From Neptunicoccus sediminis (GTDB lineage Bacteria > Pseudomonadota > Alphaproteobacteria > Rhodobacterales > Rhodobacteraceae), in NCBI RefSeq assembly GCF_001719615.1, contig NZ_MDVX01000011.1, forward strand, positions 62,001-126,000: a stretch of 64,000 nucleotides of DNA, read 5' to 3'. The position numbers and the translations under genes are program-made. The notes beneath the pieces were generated by a model, which saw only the letters and a program-made list of their open reading frames with translations, ran no database searches and had not been told where the DNA came from. Positions 7,628-16,435 of this stretch are shown in pieces. How positions within the stretch are numbered: the first letter of the stretch is position 1; each line of letters begins with the position of its first letter.

Positions 7628-9136
7628 TCAGTTCGCCTGTATTCGGGCGTCTTTGGCCCCTGAGACCTGGGCAATCAGCACGTCCAGATCAATATTGGAA
7701 TTGGAATGGGTGCCAACCACAGCCCCTTCGTGAAGGACGATGATGCGGTCCGCAATTTCGAGGGCTTCGTCCAGCTCGGCTGCGAACACCAGTGTGGCGC
7801 GGCCCTTGGCGGTGGCGCGGATGTGGCGGCCGATGTCGCGGCGTGCGCCGATGTCTACACCCTGAAACGGTTCATCCAGCAACAACACGCGGCTGTCTTC
7901 CAGCAGCCAGCGGCCGATCATCACCTTTTGCTGGTTGCCCCCCGACAGGGTGCCGATGCCGTCATAATCGGACTGGCATTTGACTCCGATCTGCCGGATC
8001 ATATCATTCGCCGCCCCGCGCTGTTTGCGTTTGCTCAGCAGGGACAAGCGGCTGAAACTGCCCAGAAACGGCAGCGTCATGTTATTGGCGATGTCAAAGG
8101 CGGGGATCACGGCGTTGGTGCTGCGATCCTTGGAGGACATAAACACCCCTGCGGCCACCGCATGGGTGGCGGATCGGGGCGCATAGGGCCGCCCGTCAAG
8201 CCGCAACTGGCCCGATTTGACAGGTCTCTGCCCGAAAATCATATCTGCAAGCTGGCTTTTCCCACTGCCGAGCAGTCCGGTAATGGCGACCACCTCGCCG
8301 TCATGGGCGGTAAAGCTGACCGGTGTATCGCCACCGTCAAGCCGCACCTGATCCACCTCAAGGATGGCAGGACCGCCGGAGACAACGTCAATATCCACAT
8401 CGGTCATCTTATGGCCAAGCATCGCCGTCACTGCGCCATCATAATCCAGCGGCGCCTGATCGAAAACGCCGGAAATCCGACCGTCCCGCATACAAACGAT
8501 CCGGTCGGCAATGCGGCGTATATCGGACATGCGGTGGGAAATATAAAGAATCGCCACACCCTGATCCCGCAGCCTGTCCAGAAGCGCGAACAGGCGGTCG
8601 GCCTCGGATGCAGAGAGGGATGACGTCGGCTCGTCCAGAATAAGGACTTTCGGCTCATAGGCCATTGCGCGGGCAATGGCGATCATCTGGCGGTCGGCTA
8701 CGGACAGATCCGCCACCCGCGCCCGCACATCCAGATCAAGCCCCATATTGTCTGCCACTTTACGTGCCGCGACCCGCAGCGCACGGTCACGCACCAACAG
8801 CCCGGCCCCCTGCTCTGTCAGCCGGTTCAACATCAGGTTTGTCGCTACGTCCAGATCGGGAATCACCCCGTCATCAATGGACTGGTGCACCGTCACAACC
8901 CCGCGCGAAATCGCATCCGCCGCATCCAACGGCTGGAACGGTTGGCCCTCAAGCTGTATCGAGCCTCCATTGGCCCCCTGAAACCCGCAAAGTATCTTAA
9001 CCAGCGTAGATTTCCCCGCGCCATTGGCCCCCATCAAAACAACAACTTCGCCCGCAGACAGGTCCAGATCGATTCCGCGCAATACGTGATTGCGACCGAA
9101 AGATTTCTCCAGACCTCTGATTTCACAGGCTTTCAT
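7628..9136 (-). CDS. Sugar ABC transporter ATP-binding protein (RbsA type, two ATPase domains)
   Basis: 502 residues with two ABC domains, as in ribose/autoinducer-2-type importers. The first Walker A is GANGAGKST at about 36-44, with Walker B VLILDEPTSSL and a degenerate signature LSVADRQ. The second domain has GLLGSGKSQ at about 287-295, signature LSGGNQQK, and Walker B LLLDEPFQGVDIGAR. Degeneration of one site is common in this subfamily. ATG at 9136 was chosen because the conserved sequence begins at once (MKACEIRGLEKSFG) and GAAGAG lies just upstream; the frame runs on to 9205 without conserved residues. First gene of the leftward operon, facing mtnK. Confidence 0.93.
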   Translation of the reverse strand: MKACEIRGLEKSFGRNHVLRGIDLDLSAGEVVVLMGANGAGKSTLVKILCGFQGANGGSIQLEGQPFQPLDAADAISRGVVTVHQSIDDGVIPDLDVATNLMLNRLTEQGAGLLVRDRALRVAARKVADNMGLDLDVRARVADLSVADRQMIAIARAMAYEPKVLILDEPTSSLSASEADRLFALLDRLRDQGVAILYISHRMSDIRRIADRIVCMRDGRISGVFDQAPLDYDGAVTAMLGHKMTDVDIDVVSGGPAILEVDQVRLDGGDTPVSFTAHDGEVVAITGLLGSGKSQLADMIFGQRPVKSGQLRLDGRPYAPRSATHAVAAGVFMSSKDRSTNAVIPAFDIANNMTLPFLGSFSRLSLLSKRKQRGAANDMIRQIGVKCQSDYDGIGTLSGGNQQKVMIGRWLLEDSRVLLLDEPFQGVDIGARRDIGRHIRATAKGRATLVFAAELDEALEIADRIIVLHEGAVVGTHSNSNIDLDVLIAQVSGAKDARIQAN

Positions 9137-9284
9137 ACACTCTTCCCAGATCTCGTTCCCTAGCCGCCACCGGATGGCGTGTTCCTTCGATAGTAACCAT
9201 TTCAACAGTTGTCAAACCATTTGTCTATTGACTAGAAAGCGCACCGCCGCGATAAACATCTCATCAAAAACGGGAGACTGCGGG
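9137..9284. promoter_or_regulatory. Divergent control region between ABC-importer and mtnK operons
   Basis: This 148-base gap must hold promoters for both operons. It contains a palindrome CAACAGTTG at 9203-9211 and two TTGTC copies 11 bases apart, starting about 9210 and 9221, in an A+T-rich stretch. These are reasonable candidates for binding by the SorC-type regulator encoded in the rightward operon. The assignment is inference from position only. Confidence 0.45.
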
Positions 9285-10541
9285 ATGGAGTACGCGAATT
9301 ATGAGGCCCTGACGCCAGAGACACTTTCTACACGGTTGGGCAGCCTGCCGGCGGTGACGAAACACCTTGGAACCGACCCATCGGGCTGGCAGGTCAGGGA
9401 AGTCGGTGACGGAAATCTGAACCTTGTGTTTATTGTGCAAAGCGATCAGGGCAGCGTTATTGTCAAACAGGCCCTTCCTTATGTGCGCCTTGTGGGGGAC
9501 AGTTGGCCGATGCCGCTGTACCGCGCCTTTTACGAATATCACGCCCTGACCCGTCAGGCCGCCCGTGATCCTGGAACCGTGCCGGAAATTTATTATTTTG
9601 ACGCGGATCAGGCGCTGATCGTGATGGAGTTTCTTTCCCCCCATGTGATCCTGCGCAACAAGCTGATTGCCGGTGAAAAAGTCAAAGGACTGGGGGCGTT
9701 CTGCGGCAAATTCTGTGCACGCACGGCGTTTCGCGGTTCTGAACTCTCCCTGAAATCCGCTGACAAAAAGGCCGATGTGGGGCTGTTCTCGGGCAATGTG
9801 GAAATTCCTGCGATCACCGAAGGATTGGTCTTTACCGATCCCTATTTTGAGGCGGAGCTGAACAATCACACACCGGGACTGGAACCGGTGATAAATGAGC
9901 TGCGCAACAATATCGAGCTAAAGCAGATCGCCCAGCAGATGCTGACTAAATTTGCCTCTAACACGCAGACAATGGTGCATGGTGATTTGCACTCCGGTTC
10001 GATCATGGCCACCGACAGCGAAATCCGCGTCATTGATCCCGAATTTGCACAATATGCGCCGATGGGTTTTGATATTGGGATGCTGACCGCCAATTACCTG
10101 ATGGCCTTTTTCAGCCAGCCCGCCCATCGGGGCAGTGATCTTGACAGCTATCAGGACTGGATACTCTCGGTCATCACGGACTGCTGGGCCAGTTTCGAGG
10201 CAGAGTTCCGCAGCCTGTGGGACAGCGAAAGAACCGGTATGCTTTACCCTAAAACGCTGTTTGAGGATCAGGGCCACAGTTCGGGCGCTGCCTGTGACGG
10301 GGTTCTGGCGGAAATCTGGCGCGATGCGCTGCGGTTCTGCGGCATAGAAATGCACCGCCGCTGCCTGTCGCTGGCCCATAATGCGGACTTTGAGACCATC
10401 GAAGACACCGCCGTTCGCGCCCCTCTGGAGGCGCGGAACCTGCAAATGGGCGCGGAACTGGTGCTCAAATCCGATACACTGAAAGATGCCAAAGCGCTGG
10501 TAGCGCTGGCACGGACTTATAACGCAAGGAACATCCTATGA
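9285..10541 (+). CDS. mtnK: S-methyl-5-thioribose kinase
   Basis: 418 residues with the MtnK version of the aminoglycoside-phosphotransferase/choline-kinase fold. Visible: nucleotide loop EVGDGNLNLVF (39-49), Lys61 in VKQALPYVR, catalytic loop VHGDLHSGSI (231-240), and metal-binding DPEFAQYAPMGFDIG (251-265). These closely match the known MtnK pattern. The enzyme phosphorylates the C1 hydroxyl of 5-methylthioribose with ATP and in some bacteria also 5-deoxyribose. ATG at 9285 was chosen because CGGGAGA precedes it; the frame stays open upstream but without conserved residues. It overlaps mtnA by four bases (ATGA). No MTA phosphorylase or nucleosidase gene is nearby, so a free pentose is the expected substrate. 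Confidence 0.93.
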   Translation: MEYANYEALTPETLSTRLGSLPAVTKHLGTDPSGWQVREVGDGNLNLVFIVQSDQGSVIVKQALPYVRLVGDSWPMPLYRAFYEYHALTRQAARDPGTVPEIYYFDADQALIVMEFLSPHVILRNKLIAGEKVKGLGAFCGKFCARTAFRGSELSLKSADKKADVGLFSGNVEIPAITEGLVFTDPYFEAELNNHTPGLEPVINELRNNIELKQIAQQMLTKFASNTQTMVHGDLHSGSIMATDSEIRVIDPEFAQYAPMGFDIGMLTANYLMAFFSQPAHRGSDLDSYQDWILSVITDCWASFEAEFRSLWDSERTGMLYPKTLFEDQGHSSGAACDGVLAEIWRDALRFCGIEMHRRCLSLAHNADFETIEDTAVRAPLEARNLQMGAELVLKSDTLKDAKALVALARTYNARNIL

Positions 10542-11635
10542 AAGTAAACGGCACCCATTACCGCTCTTTGTGGTGGAATGCACAGGATGACGTGTTGGAA
10601 ATCATCGACCAGCGCTCCCTGCCTTACGAATTTATCACCCAGCAAGTGAAGACGTTGGAAGATTTTGAAGACGCAATCGTGGAAATGCGCGTGCGCGGGG
10701 CGCCGCTGATCGGGGCGACAGCCGCTTATGGCATGGCGCTCGCACTTAGGCTGGACCCCTCCGATGCCCATATGGATGCAGCATGGGAGCGGTTGAACGA
10801 GACCCGCCCAACAGCAATCAACCTCCGCTGGGCCTTGAACCGGTGCCGCGAGGCAATGCGACCGCTGCCCGAAGCAGACCGCGCCGCAGCCGCCCTGAAA
10901 CTGGCCCATGACATTGCGGATGAAGACGTGGAAATCTGCCGCCAGATCGGGGAGCACGGATTGAAACTGATCAAAGAGATCGCAGCGAAAAAACCGGCGG
11001 GCGAACCTGTCCGGCTGCTGACCCATTGTAATGCGGGCTGGATTGCGACCGTGGATTGGGGCACCGCCACCAGCCCGATGTACCACGCCCATGACGCAGG
11101 AATCCCGCTGCATGTATGGGTCGATGAAACCCGTCCGCGCAACCAGGGGGCATTGACCTCTTGGGAATTGGGCAGCCACGGTGTACCACATACCTATGTG
11201 ACAGATAACGCCGGAGGCCATTTGATGCAGCACGGACAGGTCGATATGGTGATCGTCGGCACCGACCGCACCACGCGGCGCGGTGATGTCTGCAACAAGA
11301 TCGGCACCTATCTAAAGGCGCTCGCGGCCCATGATAATGGTGTGCCTTTCTATGTGGCCCTGCCCTCCCCTACGATTGACTGGACGGTGGATGACGGCGT
11401 TGCCGAAATCCCGATCGAGGAACGCAGCCCCCGTGAGACCACCCACATCCAAGGGACAATGGAAGACGGTTCTATCGGTGTGGTTCAGGTCACACCAGAC
11501 GGCACACCGGGGGGCAACCCTGCCTTTGATGTGACACCGAACCGTTTGGTCACAGGTCTGATCACCGAACGGGGCATATGCGAAGCGACACCCGAGGGTC
11601 TTGCCGCACTCTTCCCCGAAATGGCAGGCGCATAA
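10538..11635 (+). CDS. mtnA: S-methyl-5-thioribose-1-phosphate isomerase
   Basis: 365 residues, full length for MtnA. RVRGAPLIGATAAYG (51-65) binds the substrate phosphate. THCNAG has Cys164 and VIVGTDR has Asp243, the catalytic pair of the family (Cys160/Asp240 in Bacillus numbering). PRNQGALTSWEL and GDVCNKIGTY are further hallmarks that separate it from eIF2B. It converts the aldose-1-phosphate made by MtnK into the ketose 5-methylthioribulose-1-phosphate, or the 5-deoxy analogue. The ATGA overlap with mtnK and the regulator two bases downstream show one operon. Confidence 0.95.
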   Translation: MKVNGTHYRSLWWNAQDDVLEIIDQRSLPYEFITQQVKTLEDFEDAIVEMRVRGAPLIGATAAYGMALALRLDPSDAHMDAAWERLNETRPTAINLRWALNRCREAMRPLPEADRAAAALKLAHDIADEDVEICRQIGEHGLKLIKEIAAKKPAGEPVRLLTHCNAGWIATVDWGTATSPMYHAHDAGIPLHVWVDETRPRNQGALTSWELGSHGVPHTYVTDNAGGHLMQHGQVDMVIVGTDRTTRRGDVCNKIGTYLKALAAHDNGVPFYVALPSPTIDWTVDDGVAEIPIEERSPRETTHIQGTMEDGSIGVVQVTPDGTPGGNPAFDVTPNRLVTGLITERGICEATPEGLAALFPEMAGA

Positions 11636-11637
11636 GC

Positions 11638-12633
11638 GTGGCGCCGGCCTCTGCCTCCTCTGCGCGTCCGGGCGTTGATGCAGCCGGACGCGGGTCGCGG
11701 CAGGACGATCTTATCATCGAAACCGCATGGCTTTATTTTCACGACGGGTTGAACCAGAATGAAATCGCCAAGCGGCTCGATGTCAGCCGCGCCTCTGTCG
11801 TGAACTATCTGGCAGAGGCCCGACGGCGCGATTACGTGCGCATCACGCTGGACAGCGACGTGTTTCGCAACAACCGATTGGCGTCCGAGTTGCGGGCGAA
11901 ATTCGGTCTGGTGGATGTGCTTGTTGTGCCCGAAGACGGAAGCTCTGCGCAGCGCACGGCAGAACGGGTGATCCGCGCCGCATCGGACTGGCTGCCCCAT
12001 CTTCTGGAACCGGGGGACCATCTGGGTATTGCCTGGGGGGAAACCATTTACCGGCTGGCGCAGATCGCACCCAAGCTGATAATGGAGGATCTGACAATCG
12101 TGCAACTGTTGGGGTCCAAACCGTCCGACATCGGTTTCGCCGCAGAAAATTGCGCGGCAACACTGGCGCAGCGGTTCGGGGCCTATTGTGCCAACCTGCA
12201 TGTGCCCCTGATGCTGTCCACACCGCAGCTTTGTGACAGCCTCAAGGCGGAACCGATGGTGGCGGCGCAGTTGCAGATGGTAGCGGATTGTAAAAAGGTC
12301 ATCTTTGCGGCCGGAACAACCGATCCGGACAGCCATATCGCCATGACCGGCCTGCTGGACGCCCCGACCCTGTCGCAAATGCGCAAGGACGGTGCGGCCG
12401 CTGTCATTTGTGGCCGTGTGATTGATGTTGAGGGCACCCCGATGCCCGCCCCGAATGAGGACCGTTTGATCGGTGTCACGCTGGAGCAGATGCGCAACAA
12501 GGAGATGGGCATTCTGGTCTCCGCAGGGCTGGACCGCGTAGATGCCGCCGCCGCCGCAATTCGCGGCGATTACGTGACCCATTTCATCACATGCTCGGCC
12601 TCTGCCGAGAAACTACTGGACGACACACCATGA
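11638..12633 (+). CDS. SorC/DeoR-type sugar-binding transcriptional regulator
   Basis: 331 residues from the GTG at 11638, two bases after the mtnA stop. The frame also extends back to 11578 inside mtnA, but that part has no family similarity. An N-terminal helix-turn-helix (LNQNEIAKRLDVSRASVVNYLAEARR, about 38-63) is followed by a sugar-phosphate-sensing domain with GDHLGIAWGETIYRL and VKKVIFAAGTTD-like strands typical of SorC regulators. It probably senses a phosphorylated intermediate such as the ketose-1-phosphate and controls both divergent operons (inference). It overlaps the aldolase start by four bases. Confidence 0.9.
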   Translation: MAPASASSARPGVDAAGRGSRQDDLIIETAWLYFHDGLNQNEIAKRLDVSRASVVNYLAEARRRDYVRITLDSDVFRNNRLASELRAKFGLVDVLVVPEDGSSAQRTAERVIRAASDWLPHLLEPGDHLGIAWGETIYRLAQIAPKLIMEDLTIVQLLGSKPSDIGFAAENCAATLAQRFGAYCANLHVPLMLSTPQLCDSLKAEPMVAAQLQMVADCKKVIFAAGTTDPDSHIAMTGLLDAPTLSQMRKDGAAAVICGRVIDVEGTPMPAPNEDRLIGVTLEQMRNKEMGILVSAGLDRVDAAAAAIRGDYVTHFITCSASAEKLLDDTP

Positions 12634-13289
12634 CCCCCGCCAAAGACACCGCCCTGCGCCAGAGCATCATCGACGGATGTTTATGGATGAAGAACAGCGG
12701 TCTGAACCAAGGCACCTCTGGCAATATTTCCGTGCGATACAAGGACGGGATGCTGATCACCCCGTCCGGTGTCCCCTACGAAAAGTTGCGGCCCGACATG
12801 CTCTGCGCCATGCCGTTGGAGGGTGAACCGGATCTATCGGGCGACATCCGCCCGTCAACCGAATGGCGCTTTCACCAGTCGATCCTGCGCAGCAAGCCGG
12901 ATGTGACGGCGGTGGTGCATGCCCATCCGGTCCATGCCACAGCAATCGCCGTGCAACGCCGCGCGATTCCGGCCTGCCACTATATGATCGCCGCTTTTGG
13001 CGGTAATAGCGTGCCACTGGTGGATTACGCGTTGTTTGGCAGTGACGATCTGGCCCGTATGGTTGCCAAGGCAATGGCAGAGCGGACCGCATGTCTGATG
13101 GCCAATCACGGCGCGGTGGTGGCGGGGGAAACCCTTGACCGCGCACTCTGGCGGATGGAAGAACTGGACAACCTGGCGCGGGTCTATCTGTTGGCGCTGT
13201 CAACCGGAACGCCCGAAATCCTGACCGATCCCCAGATGCAAGAGGTTGTCGCCGCCTTTGGCAATTATGGCCCTAAAGACATGGATTAA
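12630..13289 (+). CDS. Class II aldolase, Ald2-like (probable 5-methylthioribulose-/5-deoxyribulose-1-phosphate aldolase)
   Basis: 219 residues of the AraD/FucA fold. Zn ligands His98, His100 (VHAHP) and His160 (MANHG) and the catalytic Glu78 (PSTEWRFH) are all present, with the phosphate-binding TSGNIS (29-34) and TPSG (44-47). FucA-type aldolases split a ketose-1-phosphate into DHAP and an aldehyde. After mtnK and mtnA this matches the DHAP shunt, giving DHAP plus methylthioacetaldehyde from methylthioribose or acetaldehyde from 5-deoxyribose. The alternative MtnB dehydratase is related, but the usual MtnC/MtnD partners are absent here. ATG overlaps the regulator stop (ATGA). Confidence 0.88.
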   Translation: MTPAKDTALRQSIIDGCLWMKNSGLNQGTSGNISVRYKDGMLITPSGVPYEKLRPDMLCAMPLEGEPDLSGDIRPSTEWRFHQSILRSKPDVTAVVHAHPVHATAIAVQRRAIPACHYMIAAFGGNSVPLVDYALFGSDDLARMVAKAMAERTACLMANHGAVVAGETLDRALWRMEELDNLARVYLLALSTGTPEILTDPQMQEVVAAFGNYGPKDMD

Positions 13290-13576
13290 ACCGCGATCAA
13301 GCCTTAACCGGACGCGCGCCCGTGATCAGCCGTTGAACCTGCAAGCTGCATCGCGCGCACGCACCCCACCCAAGGTTGTACCCCGCCCTGCCAACGCGCA
13401 TTTTTATTGCAAGAAATTGCCAAAACCCGTGGTATTTATTTTGATTTCCCCCCGACTCTTGGGTCATAAGCTGTTACAAACACGACAAAACCGTCCGGTT
13501 TTGGTGTAAAATTTGACGTGAGCGCGGCTAGGGTTTTGGCGATTGCGCTGACACAGCTTCCACAGGAGGAACTACA
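13290..13576. promoter_or_regulatory. Intergenic region with an 18-bp palindrome upstream of a TRAP operon
   Basis: A 287-base gap between the aldolase gene and the TRAP binding-protein gene, both rightward. It holds a perfect palindrome at 13486-13503 (CAAAACCG, TC, CGGTTTTG), about 73 bases before the TRAP start. It could be a repressor operator or a stem-loop. A strong ribosome site (AGGAGGAA) precedes the TRAP start. No convincing small gene is seen. Confidence 0.45.
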
Positions 13577-14587
13577 ATGAAAAAACTGATCCAAACGCTC
13601 GCACTCGGTGTGACGGCCCTCGGGACATCCCTGTCGGGTGTCAGCGCGGAAGAATGGCGGTTTAACAATTTTCTGCCTGAAACCCGTCCTGAAACAGCCG
13701 AGATCGAACAGTTTGTCAAAGACGTGAATGCTGCGGTTGACGGCGACTTTGAACTGAAACTCTACAGCGGCGGGTCCCTTGGCCTGCCCAACACCGACAC
13801 GCTGCGCTTCCTTCCTAAAGGCGCAGTAGAGATGAGCCTGATGTGGGCGAACTATCTGGGCCGCGATGCACCCGCGCTGAGTTCGGTTGTCGTGCAGGGC
13901 ACCATCGGGTCCATCGACGAGTTTGAAAAAGCCATTCCCGCGGTTCAGGAAATCTATGAAGAGGAATTTGCTGACTGGGATGTAACCTCTGTCGGGTATG
14001 TGGCGATTCCGATGCTGTCTGTGTCCGTATTCTGCCGCGATGAACCCGTACGCACTATCGAAGACCTGAAGTCCAAGAAACTGCGCGTCTGGGCGCGGGA
14101 TCAGGTGGAAACCTTCACCCGTCTTGGCGTTGCAGCACAGATCATTCCACAAGAAGAAATGTATGTGGCGATGAAAACCGGCGTTGTGGATTGTGCGCTA
14201 TATCCCGCACTTTATGCCCACACCGTTTCCCTGCAAGAAGTGGCCAGCCATGCGTCTTTCCTTTATCCGATGGCATCCGGTCCTTACGTGATCGGTGTGG
14301 CCACCGACCGTTGGGAAAAAACAGACGAGAACATCAAATCCGCCATCACCACTGCGGCTGATGATCTGTGGAACCGTACAAACCAGTACGAAGATGATCA
14401 GGCCCGCGAAATGGAAGCCCGTGAAAAACTGGCCGAGCAAGGCGTGACATGGGCCGAGGATTTCTCTGATGCGGACCGCGAGTTGTTTGTCTCCTCTGTG
14501 ACCGAAACATGGGCGATGCTGGCAGAGGAAGCCGGTGGCAATGCCCCCGCCTACCGCGAGCGTGTTCTTAAAGCTTTGGGTCGTTAA
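13577..14587 (+). CDS. TRAP transporter periplasmic binding protein (DctP family)
   Basis: 336 residues with a signal peptide (MKKLIQTLALGVTALGTSLSG, cleavage near VSAEE at about 24-26). The mature part follows the DctP pattern: DGDFELKLYSGGSLGLPNTDTLR, then SKKLRVWARDQVETFTRLGVA with the family's conserved Arg (about 171) that binds the substrate carboxylate, then MKTGVVDCALYPALYA. It should bind an organic acid in the periplasm. Start supported by AGGAGGAACTACA before ATG. The permease genes follow 10 bases later. Confidence 0.92.
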   Translation: MKKLIQTLALGVTALGTSLSGVSAEEWRFNNFLPETRPETAEIEQFVKDVNAAVDGDFELKLYSGGSLGLPNTDTLRFLPKGAVEMSLMWANYLGRDAPALSSVVVQGTIGSIDEFEKAIPAVQEIYEEEFADWDVTSVGYVAIPMLSVSVFCRDEPVRTIEDLKSKKLRVWARDQVETFTRLGVAAQIIPQEEMYVAMKTGVVDCALYPALYAHTVSLQEVASHASFLYPMASGPYVIGVATDRWEKTDENIKSAITTAADDLWNRTNQYEDDQAREMEAREKLAEQGVTWAEDFSDADRELFVSSVTETWAMLAEEAGGNAPAYRERVLKALGR

Positions 14588-14597
14588 GTCGGATCTG

Positions 14598-15131
14598 ATG
14601 CAGAAGATCAAACACATCATTGCGCAAGGGCTGAACGGTTTGGCCCTTGCCTGTGCAGTTGCGGCGGCACTTGGGATGGTGTCCATTGTGGGCATCATCA
14701 TGTATTCCGTGCTGATGCGCAAATTTGCCAATGCGCCGGTTCACATCACCGAAGAGGTGGTCGGACTGTTGCTGAGCGTTTCGCTGTTTCTGGGTCTGCC
14801 TATGGTCACGCTGAACGCCAAACACGTGCGGGTTGCGCTGCTGGCGGACCGTCTGAAAGGGTCCCTGCAGACCGTCATTCAGATCGCGGCCCTGCTGGTT
14901 GGCATCCTGTTTTTTTCATGGCTGATCTACGAGACAATCCCCTGGTTTGAATTTGCCTACAAACGCAGTCTGAAAACCGAAACCTCGCGGATTTTGCTGT
15001 ACCCGTGGATGGCGCTGATGCCGCTGTCCCTGTTCCTGACGCTGGTCATTTTCGTGGCGCGGTTGTTTGGAGTGATCGACCGGATACCTCAATCCGACCC
15101 TGACCAAACCCTTAGCGGATCCGCACACTGA
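14598..15131 (+). CDS. TRAP transporter small permease (DctQ family)
   Basis: 177 residues with four hydrophobic segments (about 10-35, 50-70, 85-105, 130-155), the DctQ layout. VLMRKFANAPVHITEEVVGLL matches the conserved region after the first membrane segment, and LNAKHVRVALLADRL the loop before the third. ATG at 14598 was chosen; the frame extends upstream into the binding-protein gene without hydrophobic character. It overlaps the large permease by one base (TGATG). Confidence 0.9.
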   Translation: MQKIKHIIAQGLNGLALACAVAAALGMVSIVGIIMYSVLMRKFANAPVHITEEVVGLLLSVSLFLGLPMVTLNAKHVRVALLADRLKGSLQTVIQIAALLVGILFFSWLIYETIPWFEFAYKRSLKTETSRILLYPWMALMPLSLFLTLVIFVARLFGVIDRIPQSDPDQTLSGSAH

Positions 15132-16423
15132 TGTCTTTCTGGCTTACCTTGATCGGCGGTCTTCTGGCCACCGCCAGCACCGGCGTGGCTTTGGGCGTTG
15201 CCCTTGGCCTGACCGGTCTGACCATCCTGCACTTCTTTTCCAATGGCGCAACGTCGCTTGCGATTGATGCAATCTGGAATGTATTCAACTCTTTCACGCT
15301 TAGTGCTGTGCCGATGTTCATCCTTCTGGGGGAAATCCTGCTGCGCAGCGGCATCAGCCAGAAAGCCTATGCCGCGTTTTCGCCCCTGTTCCGCAGGGTT
15401 CCGGGCGGACTTTTGCACACAAACATCGCCGTCTGCACCCTGTTTGGCGCAGTCAGCGGGTCGAGCCTGTCGACCGCTGCCTCTGTCGGGCTGGTCGCCT
15501 ATCCGGAGATGACGAAACGGGGTTACGACAAAGACACCATCACCGGCAGTCTGGCGGGTGGTGGCACCCTTGGCCTGTTGATCCCGCCAAGCCTGTCATT
15601 CCTGATTTACGGGGCGCTGACCGAAACCTCGATCGGACGTCTGTTCGCGGCGGGGATTATTCCCGGACTGCTCGCCGGATTGCTGTTCATGGCCTATCTG
15701 CTGGTCAAAAGCATCCGCAATCCCCATATCGCGCCCCGCGATGACACCCCTGTGGGCTTTTGGCTGGCGCTGCGCGGTTTCCGTCAGATCTGGCCGCTGC
15801 TGGCGCTGATCTTTGCGGTGATCGGCAGCATCGTTGCAGGGCTTGCCACCCCCACCGAAGCTGCCGGTGTGGGGGTTGTCCTTGCGGTGATCATATCGTC
15901 CATTTGGGGCGAACTGACCTTCCGGAAACTGGTTGAGGCGGTCTACCAATCCGTACTGTTGTTCACCTCGGTCGGGTTTCTGGTGCTTGGTGCCACGATC
16001 CTTGCCCAATCGGTCAGCGTGTTGGGCATCCCCCAGCAAATCCTGTCCACCGTGGCGGACAGCGGGCTTGGCACCTATAGCGTGCTGCTGATCGTCGTGC
16101 TGGTGTATCTCGTGCTCGGCTGTTTCTTTGACGGCTTGTCGCTGATGATCATGACCCTGCCGGTGGTGTTTCCGCTGCTGACGGGCCTTGGTTTTGATGC
16201 GATCTGGATTGGCGTTATGATTACCATCGTGATTGAAATCGGCCAGATCACCCCGCCGGTGGGATTGAATCTTTCGGTGCTCAGCGCACTAACAAACGGG
16301 CAGGTCAGTCTTGGCCGCGTGGCCATTGCCACCATACCTTATTGGGTGATCCACCTGTTTATGATCTTCATCCTGACCCTGTTTCCCGCGATCGCGCTCT
16401 TCCTTCCTGACCTGTTATTCTAG
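15131..16423 (+). CDS. TRAP transporter large permease (DctM family)
   Basis: 430 residues, about 12 membrane segments. Diagnostic repeats are FGAVSGSSLSTAASVGLV followed by GGGTLGLLIPPSLSFLIYG, and IVIEIGQITPPVGLNLSVLS near the C-terminus. It completes the three-part transporter with the two genes upstream. Organic acid substrate unknown. An OsmC-like gene and a P450 follow closely on the same strand. Confidence 0.95.
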   Translation: MSFWLTLIGGLLATASTGVALGVALGLTGLTILHFFSNGATSLAIDAIWNVFNSFTLSAVPMFILLGEILLRSGISQKAYAAFSPLFRRVPGGLLHTNIAVCTLFGAVSGSSLSTAASVGLVAYPEMTKRGYDKDTITGSLAGGGTLGLLIPPSLSFLIYGALTETSIGRLFAAGIIPGLLAGLLFMAYLLVKSIRNPHIAPRDDTPVGFWLALRGFRQIWPLLALIFAVIGSIVAGLATPTEAAGVGVVLAVIISSIWGELTFRKLVEAVYQSVLLFTSVGFLVLGATILAQSVSVLGIPQQILSTVADSGLGTYSVLLIVVLVYLVLGCFFDGLSLMIMTLPVVFPLLTGLGFDAIWIGVMITIVIEIGQITPPVGLNLSVLSALTNGQVSLGRVAIATIPYWVIHLFMIFILTLFPAIALFLPDLLF

Positions 16424-16435
16424 AAAGGCCCAGAA

